From: Psychrobacter celer
GTDB taxonomy: Bacteria; Pseudomonadota; Gammaproteobacteria; Pseudomonadales; Moraxellaceae
Direction of reading: 5' to 3'
DNA length: 64,000 nt
Assembly (NCBI RefSeq): GCF_016107555.1
Contig: NZ_JABASU010000003.1
Coordinates: forward strand, 62,001-126,000
In this document: one piece after another, positions 47,152 to 56,746 of the stretch
Position numbering within the stretch: the stretch's first letter is position 1
How the letters are laid out: every line of letters begins with the position of its first letter
Program-made: the position numbers and the translations under genes
The notes under the pieces: model-generated
What the model saw: only the letters and a program-made list of their open reading frames with translations
What the model was told of the DNA's origin: nothing
Databases searched by the model: none

Positions 47152-48051
47152 TTATGCCAAACGATGACAGTCAAAAATCGGCAGTTTTTGTCGTCCTTGC
47201 TGCTGTTGCGATTTGTCTAAAGACGCCATCACCATGGCATAGCGCTGGTTTTCTGTGGCGCTCGTTTTTTGTAGCTCACTGTCATTGTAGCTGCTGAGCA
47301 CCGTGCCATCATAGGCGGTGATGGCAGCATGTCCCCATGTCTGCCGTGTGTGACCGTCCTGATAAGTGTGATCTCCTCCTTGCGCCGCCCCAATCACCAT
47401 GCATTGACTGTCTAGTGCTCGTGCCCGTAGCAGCAGTGACCAATGCGCTTGCCCAGTCAGATAAGTAAAGGCTGAAGGAGCGCTCAGCATATCCGCTCCA
47501 GCTTGACGCAGGCGCTGAGCCAACGCTGGAAAACGCAAATCAAAGCAGACCATCATACCCAGCTGGTAGACTGTATCCTCAGTCTCTAGCGGCACTACGA
47601 CGGTTTGGGTGCCAGGCTCAAAGGTCGCCGCTTCATTATAGCTGCCTGTTTTGTCAGCGACTGTCGCGGTAAACAGATGAATCTTGTCATAGCGGGCCAC
47701 GCGCGTACCATCAGGGGCAAACACTTGGCTGACTTGACGCAGTCTACCATCAGGGACGACAATACCATCAGGGCGATAAGGACAAGGCAATGAGCCTGCC
47801 AGCACATAGATTCCATGAGTACTGGCATAGCCTGCTATCGTCGATGATAGCTCATCGAAGCGCTCGGCTGTGGCAGACTGTTGTCCCATGCTACAGCAGT
47901 TTTCTGGTAGCACCACCATGTGAGCGCCTTGCTGGGAAGCGGCGCTAATGGCCGTCTCGATGTCTGCTAGGTTTTGCTTGATGTCCTGCTGGCTATTCAT
48001 TTGAATGGCAGCGACGGCAAATGATTGGTCGCTTGCTTGGTTGTGGTTCAT
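47152..48051 (-). CDS. carbon-nitrogen hydrolase (Nit family, likely deaminated glutathione amidase)
   Basis: A 299-residue nitrilase-superfamily amidase. The catalytic Glu is in VVLPENCCSMG (about 47-57), the Lys in RYDKIHLF (about 119-126) and the Cys in MVCFDLRFPALAQRLRQAGADML (about 167-189). The pattern around the cysteine fits Nit1/NitA proteins that hydrolyse deaminated glutathione, a metabolite-repair activity, but related amidases cannot be excluded. Confidence 0.82.
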   Translation of the reverse strand: MNHNQASDQSFAVAAIQMNSQQDIKQNLADIETAISAASQQGAHMVVLPENCCSMGQQSATAERFDELSSTIAGYASTHGIYVLAGSLPCPYRPDGIVVPDGRLRQVSQVFAPDGTRVARYDKIHLFTATVADKTGSYNEAATFEPGTQTVVVPLETEDTVYQLGMMVCFDLRFPALAQRLRQAGADMLSAPSAFTYLTGQAHWSLLLRARALDSQCMVIGAAQGGDHTYQDGHTRQTWGHAAITAYDGTVLSSYNDSELQKTSATENQRYAMVMASLDKSQQQQGRQKLPIFDCHRLA

Positions 48052-48087
48052 AATATTCTCAATTGTATTTTAGTTGTCGTTTATTTT

Positions 48088-48259
48088 AGGGCGTATCCTC
48101 ATTTTAAAAATGGCGATAAAAATGAGATAAATTGCCGCCAAACAAGGAAAATAGCGCAGATAATATCGAGATATTAGCCAGATATTTGACGATGGTTGGC
48201 AAAATTTGGCCATTTTTAGCCCATTTAGATGGCTATCGATTGAATTGAGGACACGCCCT
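48088..48259 (-). repeat. MITE-like family A, copy 3 (172 bp, inverted)
   Basis: Same length and ends as the copies at 6410 and 13871, in the opposite orientation and more diverged. It is flanked by TA on the left and A on the right. It lies in the intergenic region between the Nit gene and rpoN. Confidence 0.8.
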
Positions 48260-48499
48260 AATATTGAGCTTTTGCAGGCTTTGCCAGTTGGCTGTGTCGG
48301 CATGCCAACAATGATAGCGAAAACATTGATTTTAGAAGGTTTTATAGTAATAGTAAAATAAGCGTATCTGGGCTAGGTATAAATTATCGTAGCAAAATTG
48401 CAACAAAAAATGCTATCGTCGTGTCCTGTTAGGGCTAAATCATGATCTTAGCCAGTTGTTTATTGACTATCACCATCGTCGGAGTGTAATAAGCCACCC

Positions 48500-50221
48500 A
48501 TGAGTATGTCGTTCGGATTGGCAACCACGCTGAGCACCTCACAAAAGCTGACCCCGCAGATGCAGCAAGCCATTAAGTTGCTGCAGCTCTCTAGTCTTGA
48601 GCTGGCGCAAGAGGTTCAGGCCAAGCTCGATAGCAATCCTCTGCTCGAACGCATCGAGGACGATGAAGAATATGGCGACGGTGAGGGCTCTGACAGCAGC
48701 GTGAACGATAGTATGGAGACAGCTGAGCATAGCTTGACGCTTGATGACTGGAATCAGACGACGGCCACCGATGCGTTTAGTAGCACCACAAAAGAGACGG
48801 ACGAGTATGGGGCAGATAGTGGCGTAGACATTGACCGTTTGGCGATAGCCGGTCTGGAGACAAACGGCGATCCTGCAAGTGATGATAATCTAACGGACTT
48901 CGGCGCAGCGACCTACAATGATGATGACAATGGCACTGACTATCGTACCGATAACTATAGTATCGATAATTATAGTGCCGATAACTATGCATCCGCCGCG
49001 AGCAGTCCGACTAGCAGCAGCGCGCCGCACGCGAATGAGGACTTTGATAGCTATCAAGGGGGTACCTCTGCCACCATTCAAGACCATGTGCGCTGGCAAT
49101 TAAACTTTAAGCGTTTATCAGACACCGATACCTTGATCGCTGAGTATTTGATTGACTCGATGGATGAGATGGGGTTTGTTCGGCTCGATATCGATGAGCT
49201 GTTACAGAGCTTGGATACCATGGCCAGCTTTTATCAGTGGGAGGAGCGGGTCGAGCGCGATGAGATACTAGCCGTGCTTCGTATTGTCCAGTCTTGCGAT
49301 CCACTTGGCGTTGGCGCTCGTGATTTGAGCGAATGCCTTGCCCTGCAGCTCGCAAAGCTCGATCCTAGTACCGCATATCTAAAAGAAGCTCACGCGCTTT
49401 TATCTGCCAGTGAGTATCTGGTCAGCAATAATATCAAGGCATTGACCGAGCACACAGGGCTGACTCCTGAGGACATTATGCCTGCCTTGACGTTACTGCG
49501 CACATTGACCCCGTTACCAGGCGTCGTCTTTCAAAAGAACCAGCCTGACCATGCTCAGTCGCCAGATAGCTACGACATACCCGATGTGCTGGTCACACCC
49601 ATTCGTCGCCCTACGGGTTTGCCTGACGCGCAGGAGGCCGGCTGGCAAGTACGCCTAAACCCTGAGACGCTACCCAAGCTACGGGTCAATCAAGAGTACG
49701 CCAGTTTGGTCAAGCGCGGTGATGATAGCCCTGATAATCAGTACCTGCGTGACAACCTCACCGATGCCAGATTGTTTATCAGGAGTATCGAAGAGCGCAA
49801 CCAAAACCTACTAAAAGTCGCGACCAGCATCGTGCATCATCAACAAGCCTTTTTGCAGCAGGGTGCCACCGCCATGCAGCCATTGGTTCTCAAAGTCATT
49901 GCCGATGAGGTCGGGCTGCACGAATCGACGGTCTCACGCTTGACCACCAGCAAAACCATTTTGACACCGCAGGGCTTATTTTCGCTTAAGCACTTTTTTT
50001 CTTCGCATGTCAGTAGCGCAGATGGTGATATCTCATCGACCGCTATCAGCGCCATGATAAAACAGCTGATTGCTGATGAAGACCCCAAAAAGCCCTTATC
50101 AGACAGCCGTATCAAAGAGACGCTATTGGCTGATGGTATCGATATCGCTCGGCGTACGGTGGCCAAATACCGTGAAGCGATGAATATTGGCTCTTCCACC
50201 CAGCGTAAACAAAAATACTAA
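48500..50221 (+). CDS. rpoN: RNA polymerase sigma-54 factor
   Basis: Directs transcription from -24/-12 promoters with enhancer-binding activators. Region I is at about 1-52 (MQQAIKLLQLSSLELAQEV, NPLLERIEDDEE), the core-binding domain at about 195-370 and the C-terminal DNA-binding region with the RpoN box ARRTVAKYRE at about 553-562. Between about 55 and 195 lies an unusually long acidic, Asp/Ser/Thr/Asn/Tyr-rich linker with a three-fold 15-bp repeat, making the protein 573 residues against about 480. hpf follows 607 bases downstream. Confidence 0.96.
   Translation: MSMSFGLATTLSTSQKLTPQMQQAIKLLQLSSLELAQEVQAKLDSNPLLERIEDDEEYGDGEGSDSSVNDSMETAEHSLTLDDWNQTTATDAFSSTTKETDEYGADSGVDIDRLAIAGLETNGDPASDDNLTDFGAATYNDDDNGTDYRTDNYSIDNYSADNYASAASSPTSSSAPHANEDFDSYQGGTSATIQDHVRWQLNFKRLSDTDTLIAEYLIDSMDEMGFVRLDIDELLQSLDTMASFYQWEERVERDEILAVLRIVQSCDPLGVGARDLSECLALQLAKLDPSTAYLKEAHALLSASEYLVSNNIKALTEHTGLTPEDIMPALTLLRTLTPLPGVVFQKNQPDHAQSPDSYDIPDVLVTPIRRPTGLPDAQEAGWQVRLNPETLPKLRVNQEYASLVKRGDDSPDNQYLRDNLTDARLFIRSIEERNQNLLKVATSIVHHQQAFLQQGATAMQPLVLKVIADEVGLHESTVSRLTTSKTILTPQGLFSLKHFFSSHVSSADGDISSTAISAMIKQLIADEDPKKPLSDSRIKETLLADGIDIARRTVAKYREAMNIGSSTQRKQKY
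48947..48991 (+). repeat. three tandem 15-bp repeats inside rpoN
   Basis: The unit ACCGATAACTATAGT and two variants encode the pentapeptide pattern (T/S/A)DNY(S/A) in the acidic linker of sigma-54. Confidence 0.8.
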
Positions 50222-50312
50222 CGCATCTTTTTATCATCAAGCACTCATATTTAAGCGCTTATCTTCGAATAGATATGTCTTCAGCTCATTTTATTTTATA
50301 TGCTCAAAAACT

Positions 50313-50357
50313 AAAATAGCGCCACTAGTATCACGATATGAGCGGCGTTATTTTTTT
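50313..50357 (+). terminator. rpoN terminator
   Basis: AATAGCGCC pairs with GGCGTTATT (one mismatch) around a long loop, followed by seven T. It suggests hpf has its own promoter. Confidence 0.55.
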
Positions 50358-50828
50358 GCGTCAATATCAGCCATAGACCATACTACTGTGTTGCTGCACT
50401 CTATATCTAGTTATAAAAAATAAAATTTTTTGATTATATAGAAACTTGATAGAAACAACAGTTTTTATTACATTTAATTACAATTTAATGGCTTGCTACT
50501 ACGCCGCTTTCATGACAAATTAGAGTCATACCAACAACGAAACCCAAGTACAAAATCTAAGTATCTAAAAATCTAAGTGTCTAACCTCAGTACGTATTTA
50601 TAGAATGTATTTACCTTGACGGTATTTATATTCATTAGCAACCAAAGAGACGATATAAGGATACGTTGATTTTTTGCTAGAGATACTGGTGGCTAACGGT
50701 CTATCTATCAGAGACATAGCTAACAAGGGTCTTAGATTTAATTAATGAGTTGTTGGTAAGGCAGGGTGATACAGGCAGGACGGCTATGTCATCTGTTGAT
50801 TGTGAGTTATAAACAAAAGGACAATAAT
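50358..50828. other. rpoN-hpf intergenic region
   Basis: About 470 bases. Short imperfect repeats such as AAAATCTAAGTATCT and AAAATCTAAGTGTCT (50552-50582) are visible. The hpf promoter should lie here, but I cannot place it. Confidence 0.45.
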
Positions 50829-51209
50829 ATGAATGTTTCTATCAGTGGTCATCATATCAGTGTTACCGAAGCCATGGACAAGGCAGTTCGCGAAAAGCTA
50901 GAAAAAGTAGAGCGACATTTTGATCAGATACAGAGTATTAAAGTGATACTATCGCTCGATAATAGCGGCGCCAGTGACGGCGGCATGAAGAGCCATAAGG
51001 CCGAAGCCATTATGCGAGTGGCGGGTCAAGAGATGTTTGTCCAAGCGTGTGAAGATGATATGTACAAAGCCATCAACGACATGGCAGACAAGCTCGATAG
51101 ACAAGTCCGTAAGTACAAAACCCGTCAAGAGCGTAAGAAAACGCAAGGGGCAGGGCGTGATGGACGTTATCAGGATGTGACGCCAGCCGAGATAGCGCCA
51201 GCGGTATGA
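50829..51209 (+). CDS. hpf: ribosome hibernation promoting factor
   Basis: Binds the 30S subunit and promotes inactive 100S ribosome dimers in stationary phase. The 126-residue short-form protein begins MNVSISGHHISVTEAMDKAVREKLEKV and has the beta-alpha-beta-beta-beta-alpha fold with DDMYKAINDMADKLDRQVRKYK (about 77-98). The start is set by AAAGGA eight bases upstream; the longer frame is rejected. Its place after rpoN is widely conserved. Confidence 0.95.
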   Translation: MNVSISGHHISVTEAMDKAVREKLEKVERHFDQIQSIKVILSLDNSGASDGGMKSHKAEAIMRVAGQEMFVQACEDDMYKAINDMADKLDRQVRKYKTRQERKKTQGAGRDGRYQDVTPAEIAPAV

Positions 51210-51306
51210 TCCTATTAAGGTCTAATAGGGCGTAGGACAACACAACTACTATTATAATGTCATTACCTTATTAGGCCTTAATTTCTTATAAACAAATAAA
51301 CGGAAT

Positions 51307-51350
51307 AAAAGAAAAGACCTTAGCACTTATGAGCTAAGGTCTTTTCTTTT
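51307..51350. terminator. bidirectional terminator
   Basis: An 18-bp perfect stem (AAAAGAAAAGACCTTAGC and its complement) with an 8-base loop is shared by hpf and the convergent thiS. Confidence 0.85.
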
Positions 51351-51482
51351 ATGCCATTTACTATATCAGAGCCGGTTGCTATATCAGAACTATTTAATCA
51401 GAGCCGTTTATTATCAGCATAGCGACTTTATGTCGAACTGACGATACGTAACGGCAGTATATGGCAATACGGTCGTTGAGAC

Positions 51483-51683
51483 CTAGCCACCGCCGACGGC
51501 TTGTACCACTTCGATGCTCATGCCTTCTTTGACACGCATGCCAGCAAGCTCGCTTTTTGGTATCAGCTCGCCGTCGACTTCTACCGCATAGCGACCTTTA
51601 CTCAAGCCAAGCTCATTGAGGACCAGCTGCACCGTCTGGTGTGTGGTTTGTAGATGTTTACCATTGACACTAATAGTACTCAT
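51483..51683 (-). CDS. thiS: sulfur carrier protein ThiS
   Basis: A 66-residue ubiquitin-like protein with the C-terminal Gly-Gly (VQAVGGG) that is adenylated and thiocarboxylated to donate sulfur for the thiazole of thiamin. The N-terminal ISVNGKHLQT and central EVDGELIPKSE match. thiG is not next to it in this window. The protein ends in three glycines rather than the usual two. Confidence 0.92.
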   Translation of the reverse strand: MSTISVNGKHLQTTHQTVQLVLNELGLSKGRYAVEVDGELIPKSELAGMRVKEGMSIEVVQAVGGG

Positions 51684-51797
51684 AACAGATGCTCCCTAAC
51701 GCAGTCTTGTTCCTTTTATCGGCGCTGACATATGGGTCATACTAGCAGCCGCCTTACTCTTTATCATTTTTTTATCATGGCTATCAGCCCTGACAAG

Positions 51798-52175
51798 CTA
51801 TTTTGCGGCCGCCGGCTTGATGGCAAATGCGGATATCGCCAGCCATAGCCAGCCTACTATCATCAGCACGCCGCCGATAGGCGTGATAGCACCAAACCAG
51901 CGCGGCGCGCCCAGCGTCATCGCATAGAGGCTACCAGCAAATATGATAATACCGACTTGTAGCAGCCATGCGGGGGCTTGCGCGGCGTACCTTAGACGTA
52001 TCAACACGCCGACGATCAGCAGGCCGAGCGCATGGACAAATAAATACAGCGTTGCGGTATGCCACCACTCTAACTGCTGCAGGCTGACGAGGTTTTTTAG
52101 ACCATGCGCGCCAAATGCCCCTAGAGCCACGGCAATGGCCATATTAATCGCCGCAATTCCTATCCAATTTACCAT
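51798..52175 (-). CDS. DUF423 family membrane protein (YgdD-like)
   Basis: A 125-residue protein with four hydrophobic helices and the family start IAAINMAIAVALGAFGAHGLKN, then WWHTATLYLFVHALGLL and FAGSLYAMTLGAPRWFGAITPIGGVLMIVGWL. An inner-membrane protein of unknown function, common in proteobacteria. Confidence 0.88.
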   Translation of the reverse strand: MVNWIGIAAINMAIAVALGAFGAHGLKNLVSLQQLEWWHTATLYLFVHALGLLIVGVLIRLRYAAQAPAWLLQVGIIIFAGSLYAMTLGAPRWFGAITPIGGVLMIVGWLWLAISAFAIKPAAAK

Positions 52176-52257
52176 AGTAAAACTCGTGTTATGTACTGCA
52201 TCATGCTCTGCACTACCTACTGCTCTGTACTATTTGCTGCTATGTACTCTGTACTGT

Positions 52258-53283
52258 CTATTGAATGTCATCAGGTAAGATAACGCTATCGATGGTCATG
52301 GCATCGCGAATCTTGTCCATGGCGTTTTTTTCGATCTGGCGTACGCGCTCCGCTGAGATAGAGTAGACTGCTGCCAGCTCATGCAAGGTGGATTTTTGCT
52401 CAGAAAGCCAGCGCTGCTCGACAATGTCACGTGAGCGATCATCCAATGTGCCCATCGCGGCAAGCAGTGCTGAGGAGTTGTTTTCTTCCCAGTCTTCTTC
52501 TTCGAGCTGCTCGGCGGGATCGATGCCATCTTCTAAAAACAACTGCGGCGCATAGCGGCCATCGTCATCATCGCTAGATTGCGCTTCAAATGAGGCGTCG
52601 TAAGAGGTCAGACGCGATTCCATCTCTAGCACTTGCTTACGCGTGACGTTTAAGTCCTTGGCAATGGCATCCGCTTCTTCTAGCGTCAGCTGATTATTGG
52701 TTTTCTTTAAGCTGCGTAAATTAAAAAACAGCTTACGGTGCGCCTTGGTGGTGGCGACTTTGACGATACGCCAGTTACGAATCACAAACTCATGAATCTC
52801 CGCCTTGATCCAATGAACGGCAAAGGATACCAAACGTACGCCTTTATTGGGATCAAAGCGTTTGACCGCCTTCATCAGCCCCAAGTTGCCTTCTTGAATC
52901 AAGTCCGCCTGCGGCAATCCGTAGCCTGAATAGCTACGAGCGATATGAATGACAAAACGCAGATGTGACATGACCAATAAGCGCGCCGCTTCTACATCGC
53001 CTTCGTCATAGTAGCGATGAGCCAGCTCCTGCTCTTGGGTCGGTGTCAAAATAGGGATTTGGTGCACAGTATTGATATAGGCACCCAAGTTGACGCCTGG
53101 AGCGGACAAGTGGGTCGGCATCGCAGGCACCAAGTCACGAGTGCTGGTGTCGCCAAGGGTGCTGGCGTCGTAGGGTGGCCGCTCGGCAGCGGCTTTTAGC
53201 GCCGCATCGCGTGCTTCATTTTTTATCGGCGCTGCCTCGTCTTTTTTACTCGTTTTTGCAGCATTGTTAGAAGTATTAGCCAT
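52258..53283 (-). CDS. rpoH: RNA polymerase sigma-32 factor (heat shock)
   Basis: Directs heat-shock transcription. Sigma region 2 (SHLRFVIHIARSYSGYGLPQADLIQEGNLGLMKAVKRFDPNKGVRLVSFAVHWIKAEIHEFVIRNWRIVK) and the RpoH box in region 2.4-3 (TKAHRKLFFNLRSLK) are clear, and region 4 ends with VYSISAERVRQIEKNAMDKIR. A start at 53283 has AAGG seven bases upstream and gives 341 residues. The N-terminal extension of about 55 residues (Ala/Lys/Asp-rich) is longer than E. coli RpoH. Thermosensor folding in the leader was not assessed. Confidence 0.95.
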   Translation of the reverse strand: MANTSNNAAKTSKKDEAAPIKNEARDAALKAAAERPPYDASTLGDTSTRDLVPAMPTHLSAPGVNLGAYINTVHQIPILTPTQEQELAHRYYDEGDVEAARLLVMSHLRFVIHIARSYSGYGLPQADLIQEGNLGLMKAVKRFDPNKGVRLVSFAVHWIKAEIHEFVIRNWRIVKVATTKAHRKLFFNLRSLKKTNNQLTLEEADAIAKDLNVTRKQVLEMESRLTSYDASFEAQSSDDDDGRYAPQLFLEDGIDPAEQLEEEDWEENNSSALLAAMGTLDDRSRDIVEQRWLSEQKSTLHELAAVYSISAERVRQIEKNAMDKIRDAMTIDSVILPDDIQ

Positions 53284-53362
53284 ATTCTTGACCTTGGTTA
53301 AATAGTTAAGCAAATAGTCAGATAAAAATCTTTATAGTTGTAATTGTAAAGGATAGCCACCG

Positions 53363-53827
53363 TTAGTTGCTATCGGTTTTGGTAATGATGAAGTGATATA
53401 TTGTATCGAAATGCGCGACAGGTTTATCATCATTGGCAGGTTGATGGGTCACTTCATGGACGCTTAAAGACAAAGGTGCTGCGCTGCCCGTTTGCTGGCT
53501 TTGGCGACAAAACGCGGTGATATCTGCCTGTGAGTTGGGATCAGTCGCTACCACATATAGTGATTCGCCTGCTGCCACCTCACGCAGAGCCACTTTGGTC
53601 TTTAATAAAGGCATCGGGCAGGCCAGTCCGCGGCCGTCGACCAGTTTTTTTATTGTCAGGCGCGGCGGTGTCATGTCCAGCGGCGTATCGCTGATGAGTA
53701 CTGCGTCACCCAGCAAGCGTAGCAGCTCGCAGCTTTGCTGTTGCTCAGTTGCAGACAAATCCGCCGCGAAGTAAATAACGTCAGAGGCGGGGCGGGTGAT
53801 GGGCTGACTATCGGCAGACATAAACAA
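53363..53827 (-). CDS. TusA-like sulfurtransferase domain protein
   Basis: A 154-residue protein whose residues about 55-130 form a TusA/SirA domain: VDGRGLACPMPLLKTKVALREVAAGE with the CPMP cysteine. TusA relays sulfur for tRNA thiolation and molybdenum cofactor. The N-terminal 50 residues (YFAADLSATEQQQSCELL) are an extra region I do not recognise, so it may not be TusA itself. Confidence 0.8.
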   Translation of the reverse strand: MFMSADSQPITRPASDVIYFAADLSATEQQQSCELLRLLGDAVLISDTPLDMTPPRLTIKKLVDGRGLACPMPLLKTKVALREVAAGESLYVVATDPNSQADITAFCRQSQQTGSAAPLSLSVHEVTHQPANDDKPVAHFDTIYHFIITKTDSN

Positions 53828-54205
53828 ACCTTATCATATGCGAGGGTTTTAACTTAAGAGAGGGGTGATGGTTTGTCATTATAACAAATAGCGCAGGGGC
53901 GATTGCAGTTGAATATAGTCAACGTCATGTTCGGTTCGTTAAAATGATAACGATAATGATATAACGATTGCACAGTCATGTTGCACAATCGTGACGGTCT
54001 GCGTGGTGATTGGTAGTCACAGGCGCGGGACAATTGATTTTGCACAAACAAGCTCGTATAGTCAAAACGACGTTGGGATTTATTTGTATAGGATGCGCAT
54101 TTGTTTTATTTTCATCAATCGTTCACAGGCCGTACAGTCGCCTATGAAGTAGCATCGTCGCCGACTTTGCTGACGCCTGATACTGTCTCTATCCATAAGC
54201 GCAGT

Positions 54206-55798
54206 ATGGCTCACCGGCTATCCTTATCTATCCTATCAGCGGCGATATTGACCATATCGGCGATGACCGCTGTGACCCCTAAGAGTAGTCACGCCGCCGG
54301 CAGTGATCTGCGTCAAGCGTCGTCTGCGCCTTATGATTCGTGGCAGTCCACCAATACCCCAGAGCTAAGTTTGCCAAGCTTGCGCGGGCAAGGACTGAGC
54401 TTTGCTGAGCAGTATCATAATAAGCTGCTCGGTGAGTGGTCACTACGCAATATCAATAAAAGCATCAAGATGGAGCATGATCCGTGGATACACGAGACCG
54501 TCAAAGATATGACATGGCGGCTCAATGCACAAGCAAGGCAGCAGGCACCGATTGGCTTGGTCATTATTGACAATCCAAGTATCAACGCTTTTGCCGCGCC
54601 AGGAGGCGTCATCGGTATCAACACGGGGACGATACTCGCCGCCAGTAGTATGGATGAGCTGGCAAGCGTCGTTGCTCACGAAGTTGCTCATATTAGTCAG
54701 CGCCATTATGAGAGCGGGGCAGACGAGCGCAAAAAAGCGCTACTGATGCAGATAGGCGGTATGCTGGCAGCCATTGCAGCGTCGGCGGTCGATGGAGATG
54801 CTGCCGCGGCCGTGATGATGGGGAGCCAGACTGCGACGATGAACAGTAGCATGGCGTTTAGCCGCAATAACGAGCGCGAGGCCGACCGTGTGGGCATGCA
54901 AATTATGACCCAAGCGGGCTATGATCCAAGGGCGATGCCAAGGTTTTTTGCCACCATGAATCAGCAAAGCCAGCTCAATCAAGTTGAAAATCGATTTTTA
55001 CCAAGCTTTGTGCGCTCGCATCCACTAAGCAACGAGCGTTTGAGCGAATCGCAAAGCCGAGCCCAGCACTATCCGCCTTTATCATTGGCCGAGCAGCAGC
55101 GCCACCAAGCACTGTTTGATCTGCTCTATTGGCGCGTACAGAGTACCGGTAAGCATGCGTCAGAAACAGTGCTAACGACAGCGGCCAAAAACAGCGTTGG
55201 GGCCAAATTGGCATTGATGCAGTGGTATGGTGAACAGCAGCGCTTTGACGATGCCGATGAGATACTTGCAGCGCTAAACAAACTGCCCGCAGCTCAGCGT
55301 CAAAGGCTTGAGCCACTTTTATCGATTACTCATAGCCAGTTGTTAGCTGAGCAAGGTAATTGGGCAAAAGCGGCGGATATTTTGGCCAGTCAGCAGCGTC
55401 TCTATCCTGAGCGCCGTGATTTGCGACTCTATTTGGCAGAGGCGCTGACCAATAGTAATCAGCCGCTCCAAGCGCAAGCATTACTCAAGCCTTTGACCCA
55501 GCAGCAGCCAAGTGACCGCTATGCGTGGCAAAGCCTGCAATTGGCCAACGAAAAACTGGCGAAAACCACTACTACACCAAAGCTGGCCAATATTGCTACC
55601 ATTAATGCGCTGCGCTATCGCAGTCATGACCAGCTGTGGAGTGGGCGTTATGATGCCGCGCTTACCTCGTTGACACAAGCCAAGCAGCTGGCAGACCATC
55701 TCCAAAATACTGCGCAAGCTGGTAGCGCGCGCCCACTACTGGCCAATATCAAAGCTGAGATCAAAAACGTAAAAACCGCCCAAGACTTTGAGCCTTAG
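54206..55798 (+). CDS. bepA: M48 family metalloprotease with TPR region, BepA-like
   Basis: A periplasmic zinc protease that degrades or helps assemble outer-membrane proteins such as LptD. It has a signal peptide (MAHRLSLSILSAAILTISAM), then a protease domain with the zinc motif HEVAH (about 155) and the third ligand Glu in NNEREADRVGMQIM (about 228). The C-terminal half, from about 300, has helical TPR-like repeats. The start at 54206 gives a normal signal peptide; a TTG at 54101 opens a longer frame. The presence of lptM in the same window fits a shared LptD-maturation role, by inference. Confidence 0.87.
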   Translation: MAHRLSLSILSAAILTISAMTAVTPKSSHAAGSDLRQASSAPYDSWQSTNTPELSLPSLRGQGLSFAEQYHNKLLGEWSLRNINKSIKMEHDPWIHETVKDMTWRLNAQARQQAPIGLVIIDNPSINAFAAPGGVIGINTGTILAASSMDELASVVAHEVAHISQRHYESGADERKKALLMQIGGMLAAIAASAVDGDAAAAVMMGSQTATMNSSMAFSRNNEREADRVGMQIMTQAGYDPRAMPRFFATMNQQSQLNQVENRFLPSFVRSHPLSNERLSESQSRAQHYPPLSLAEQQRHQALFDLLYWRVQSTGKHASETVLTTAAKNSVGAKLALMQWYGEQQRFDDADEILAALNKLPAAQRQRLEPLLSITHSQLLAEQGNWAKAADILASQQRLYPERRDLRLYLAEALTNSNQPLQAQALLKPLTQQQPSDRYAWQSLQLANEKLAKTTTTPKLANIATINALRYRSHDQLWSGRYDAALTSLTQAKQLADHLQNTAQAGSARPLLANIKAEIKNVKTAQDFEP

Positions 55799-55804
55799 GC
55801 GGTT
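55769..55804 (-). terminator. possible yqeY terminator overlapping the bepA end
   Basis: AACCGCC (55774) pairs with GGCGGTT (55798) across a 17-base loop and has a T-run in the minus direction. It spans the stop codon of the convergent bepA. Confidence 0.5.
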
Positions 55805-55928
55805 ATTGATTGGGGCGGTTACTGATGTAAATGCTCACTGAGATACCGCTGCTCGCGCGAAACCGTTATATTTAGATTTATACTTAGATTTGTAGTGCCT
55901 AGCTTTACAGTACCTAGATTTGCAGCGC

Positions 55929-56378
55929 TTAGCCTTGTAGCGCGTTTTTGACCAGCTTTGAGATGGTGGCAGGGTCGGCGCGGCCTGCCGTTTTGCTCTT
56001 TAGCACGCCCATGACACTGCCCATATCGCGCATCGATGTTGCGCCTTGCGCTTGAATCTCTGCATTGACCAAGGCAGCAAGCTCGTCATCGTCCATCTGT
56101 GCAGGCATAAACTCATTAATGACATCGATCTCAAACTGCTCTTTGGCTGCCAAATCATCACGGCCATTTTCGGTAAAGATACCGAGTGACTCTTGGCGCT
56201 GTTTTAGCTGCTTTTGTAGTACCTCTAAGACGGCGGCATCGTCTAGCTCGATCTGGCGGTCGATTTCGATTTGTTTGACGACTGACTGCACGTTGCGTAG
56301 CACCTTGACGCGCTCGAGCTCACGCGCTTTCATAGAAGCTTTGATGCTGTCTGACAGTGTTTGTTTAAGTTGGCTCAT
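55929..56378 (-). CDS. yqeY: GatB/YqeY domain protein
   Basis: A 149-residue helical protein related to the tail domain of the GatB amidotransferase subunit. It starts MSQLKQTLSDSIKASMKARELERVKVLRNV and has EFMPAQMDDDELAALVNAEI (about 88-107) and MGSVMGVLKSKTAGRADPATI (about 119-139). The function is unknown; it is usually next to rpsU, as here. Confidence 0.93.
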   Translation of the reverse strand: MSQLKQTLSDSIKASMKARELERVKVLRNVQSVVKQIEIDRQIELDDAAVLEVLQKQLKQRQESLGIFTENGRDDLAAKEQFEIDVINEFMPAQMDDDELAALVNAEIQAQGATSMRDMGSVMGVLKSKTAGRADPATISKLVKNALQG

Positions 56379-56501
56379 TGTTATTATCCTTATGGATTAG
56401 AGACTAGGGATGCGTGCCATAAAAACGGCTTGTGCTGGTGTTTTTTATGGGTATGGTTTATGAGTATAGTTTTATGAATACCGTATGAGCTGATAATAAT
56501 A

Positions 56502-56644
56502 TATGTTTGAATCCAAATAAATCAGATACATGGCTATCAAGCCGCTCAATGAAAAGTTGGCTTGCTTGCTGTGCCTACGCCGACAGATGCTGCGAAAAAC
56601 AACTTTTCATCTCACTGTACCGTTTTTATATCGGATCGACTATA
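56502..56644 (-). repeat. MITE-like family B, full copy (143 bp)
   Basis: The left end, with AATCCAAATAAATCAGATAC, and the right end GATCGACTATA are imperfect inverted repeats. The inner pair AATGAAAAGTTG and CAACTTTTCAT (56548 and 56600) brackets a core with TGCTGTGCCTACGCCGACAG. It lies between yqeY and rpsU. Confidence 0.7.
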
Positions 56645-56672
56645 TCAGTAATAATAATAAAAATTGTAGCAC

Positions 56673-56710
56673 AAAAAACGCCACTGATATCAATCGATAG
56701 CAGTGGCGTT
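56673..56710 (-). terminator. rpsU terminator
   Basis: AACGCCACTG (56677) pairs with CAGTGGCGTT (56701) around a 14-base loop, with six T in the minus direction. Confidence 0.8.
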
Positions 56711-56746
56711 CCTGTAGCGCTGGTATTTAGCTAATCAAATAAGTGA

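Noticed and set aside
48070-48303. A 77-residue minus-strand frame.
   Set aside because: It is almost wholly inside family A copy 3, which has no coding role in the other copies.
53939-53965. GATAA-rich stretch resembling a Fur box upstream of the bepA-like gene; similar short pieces at 44960 and 57147.
   Set aside because: Only partial matches to the 19-bp consensus in AT-rich DNA, and the neighbouring genes are not iron-related.
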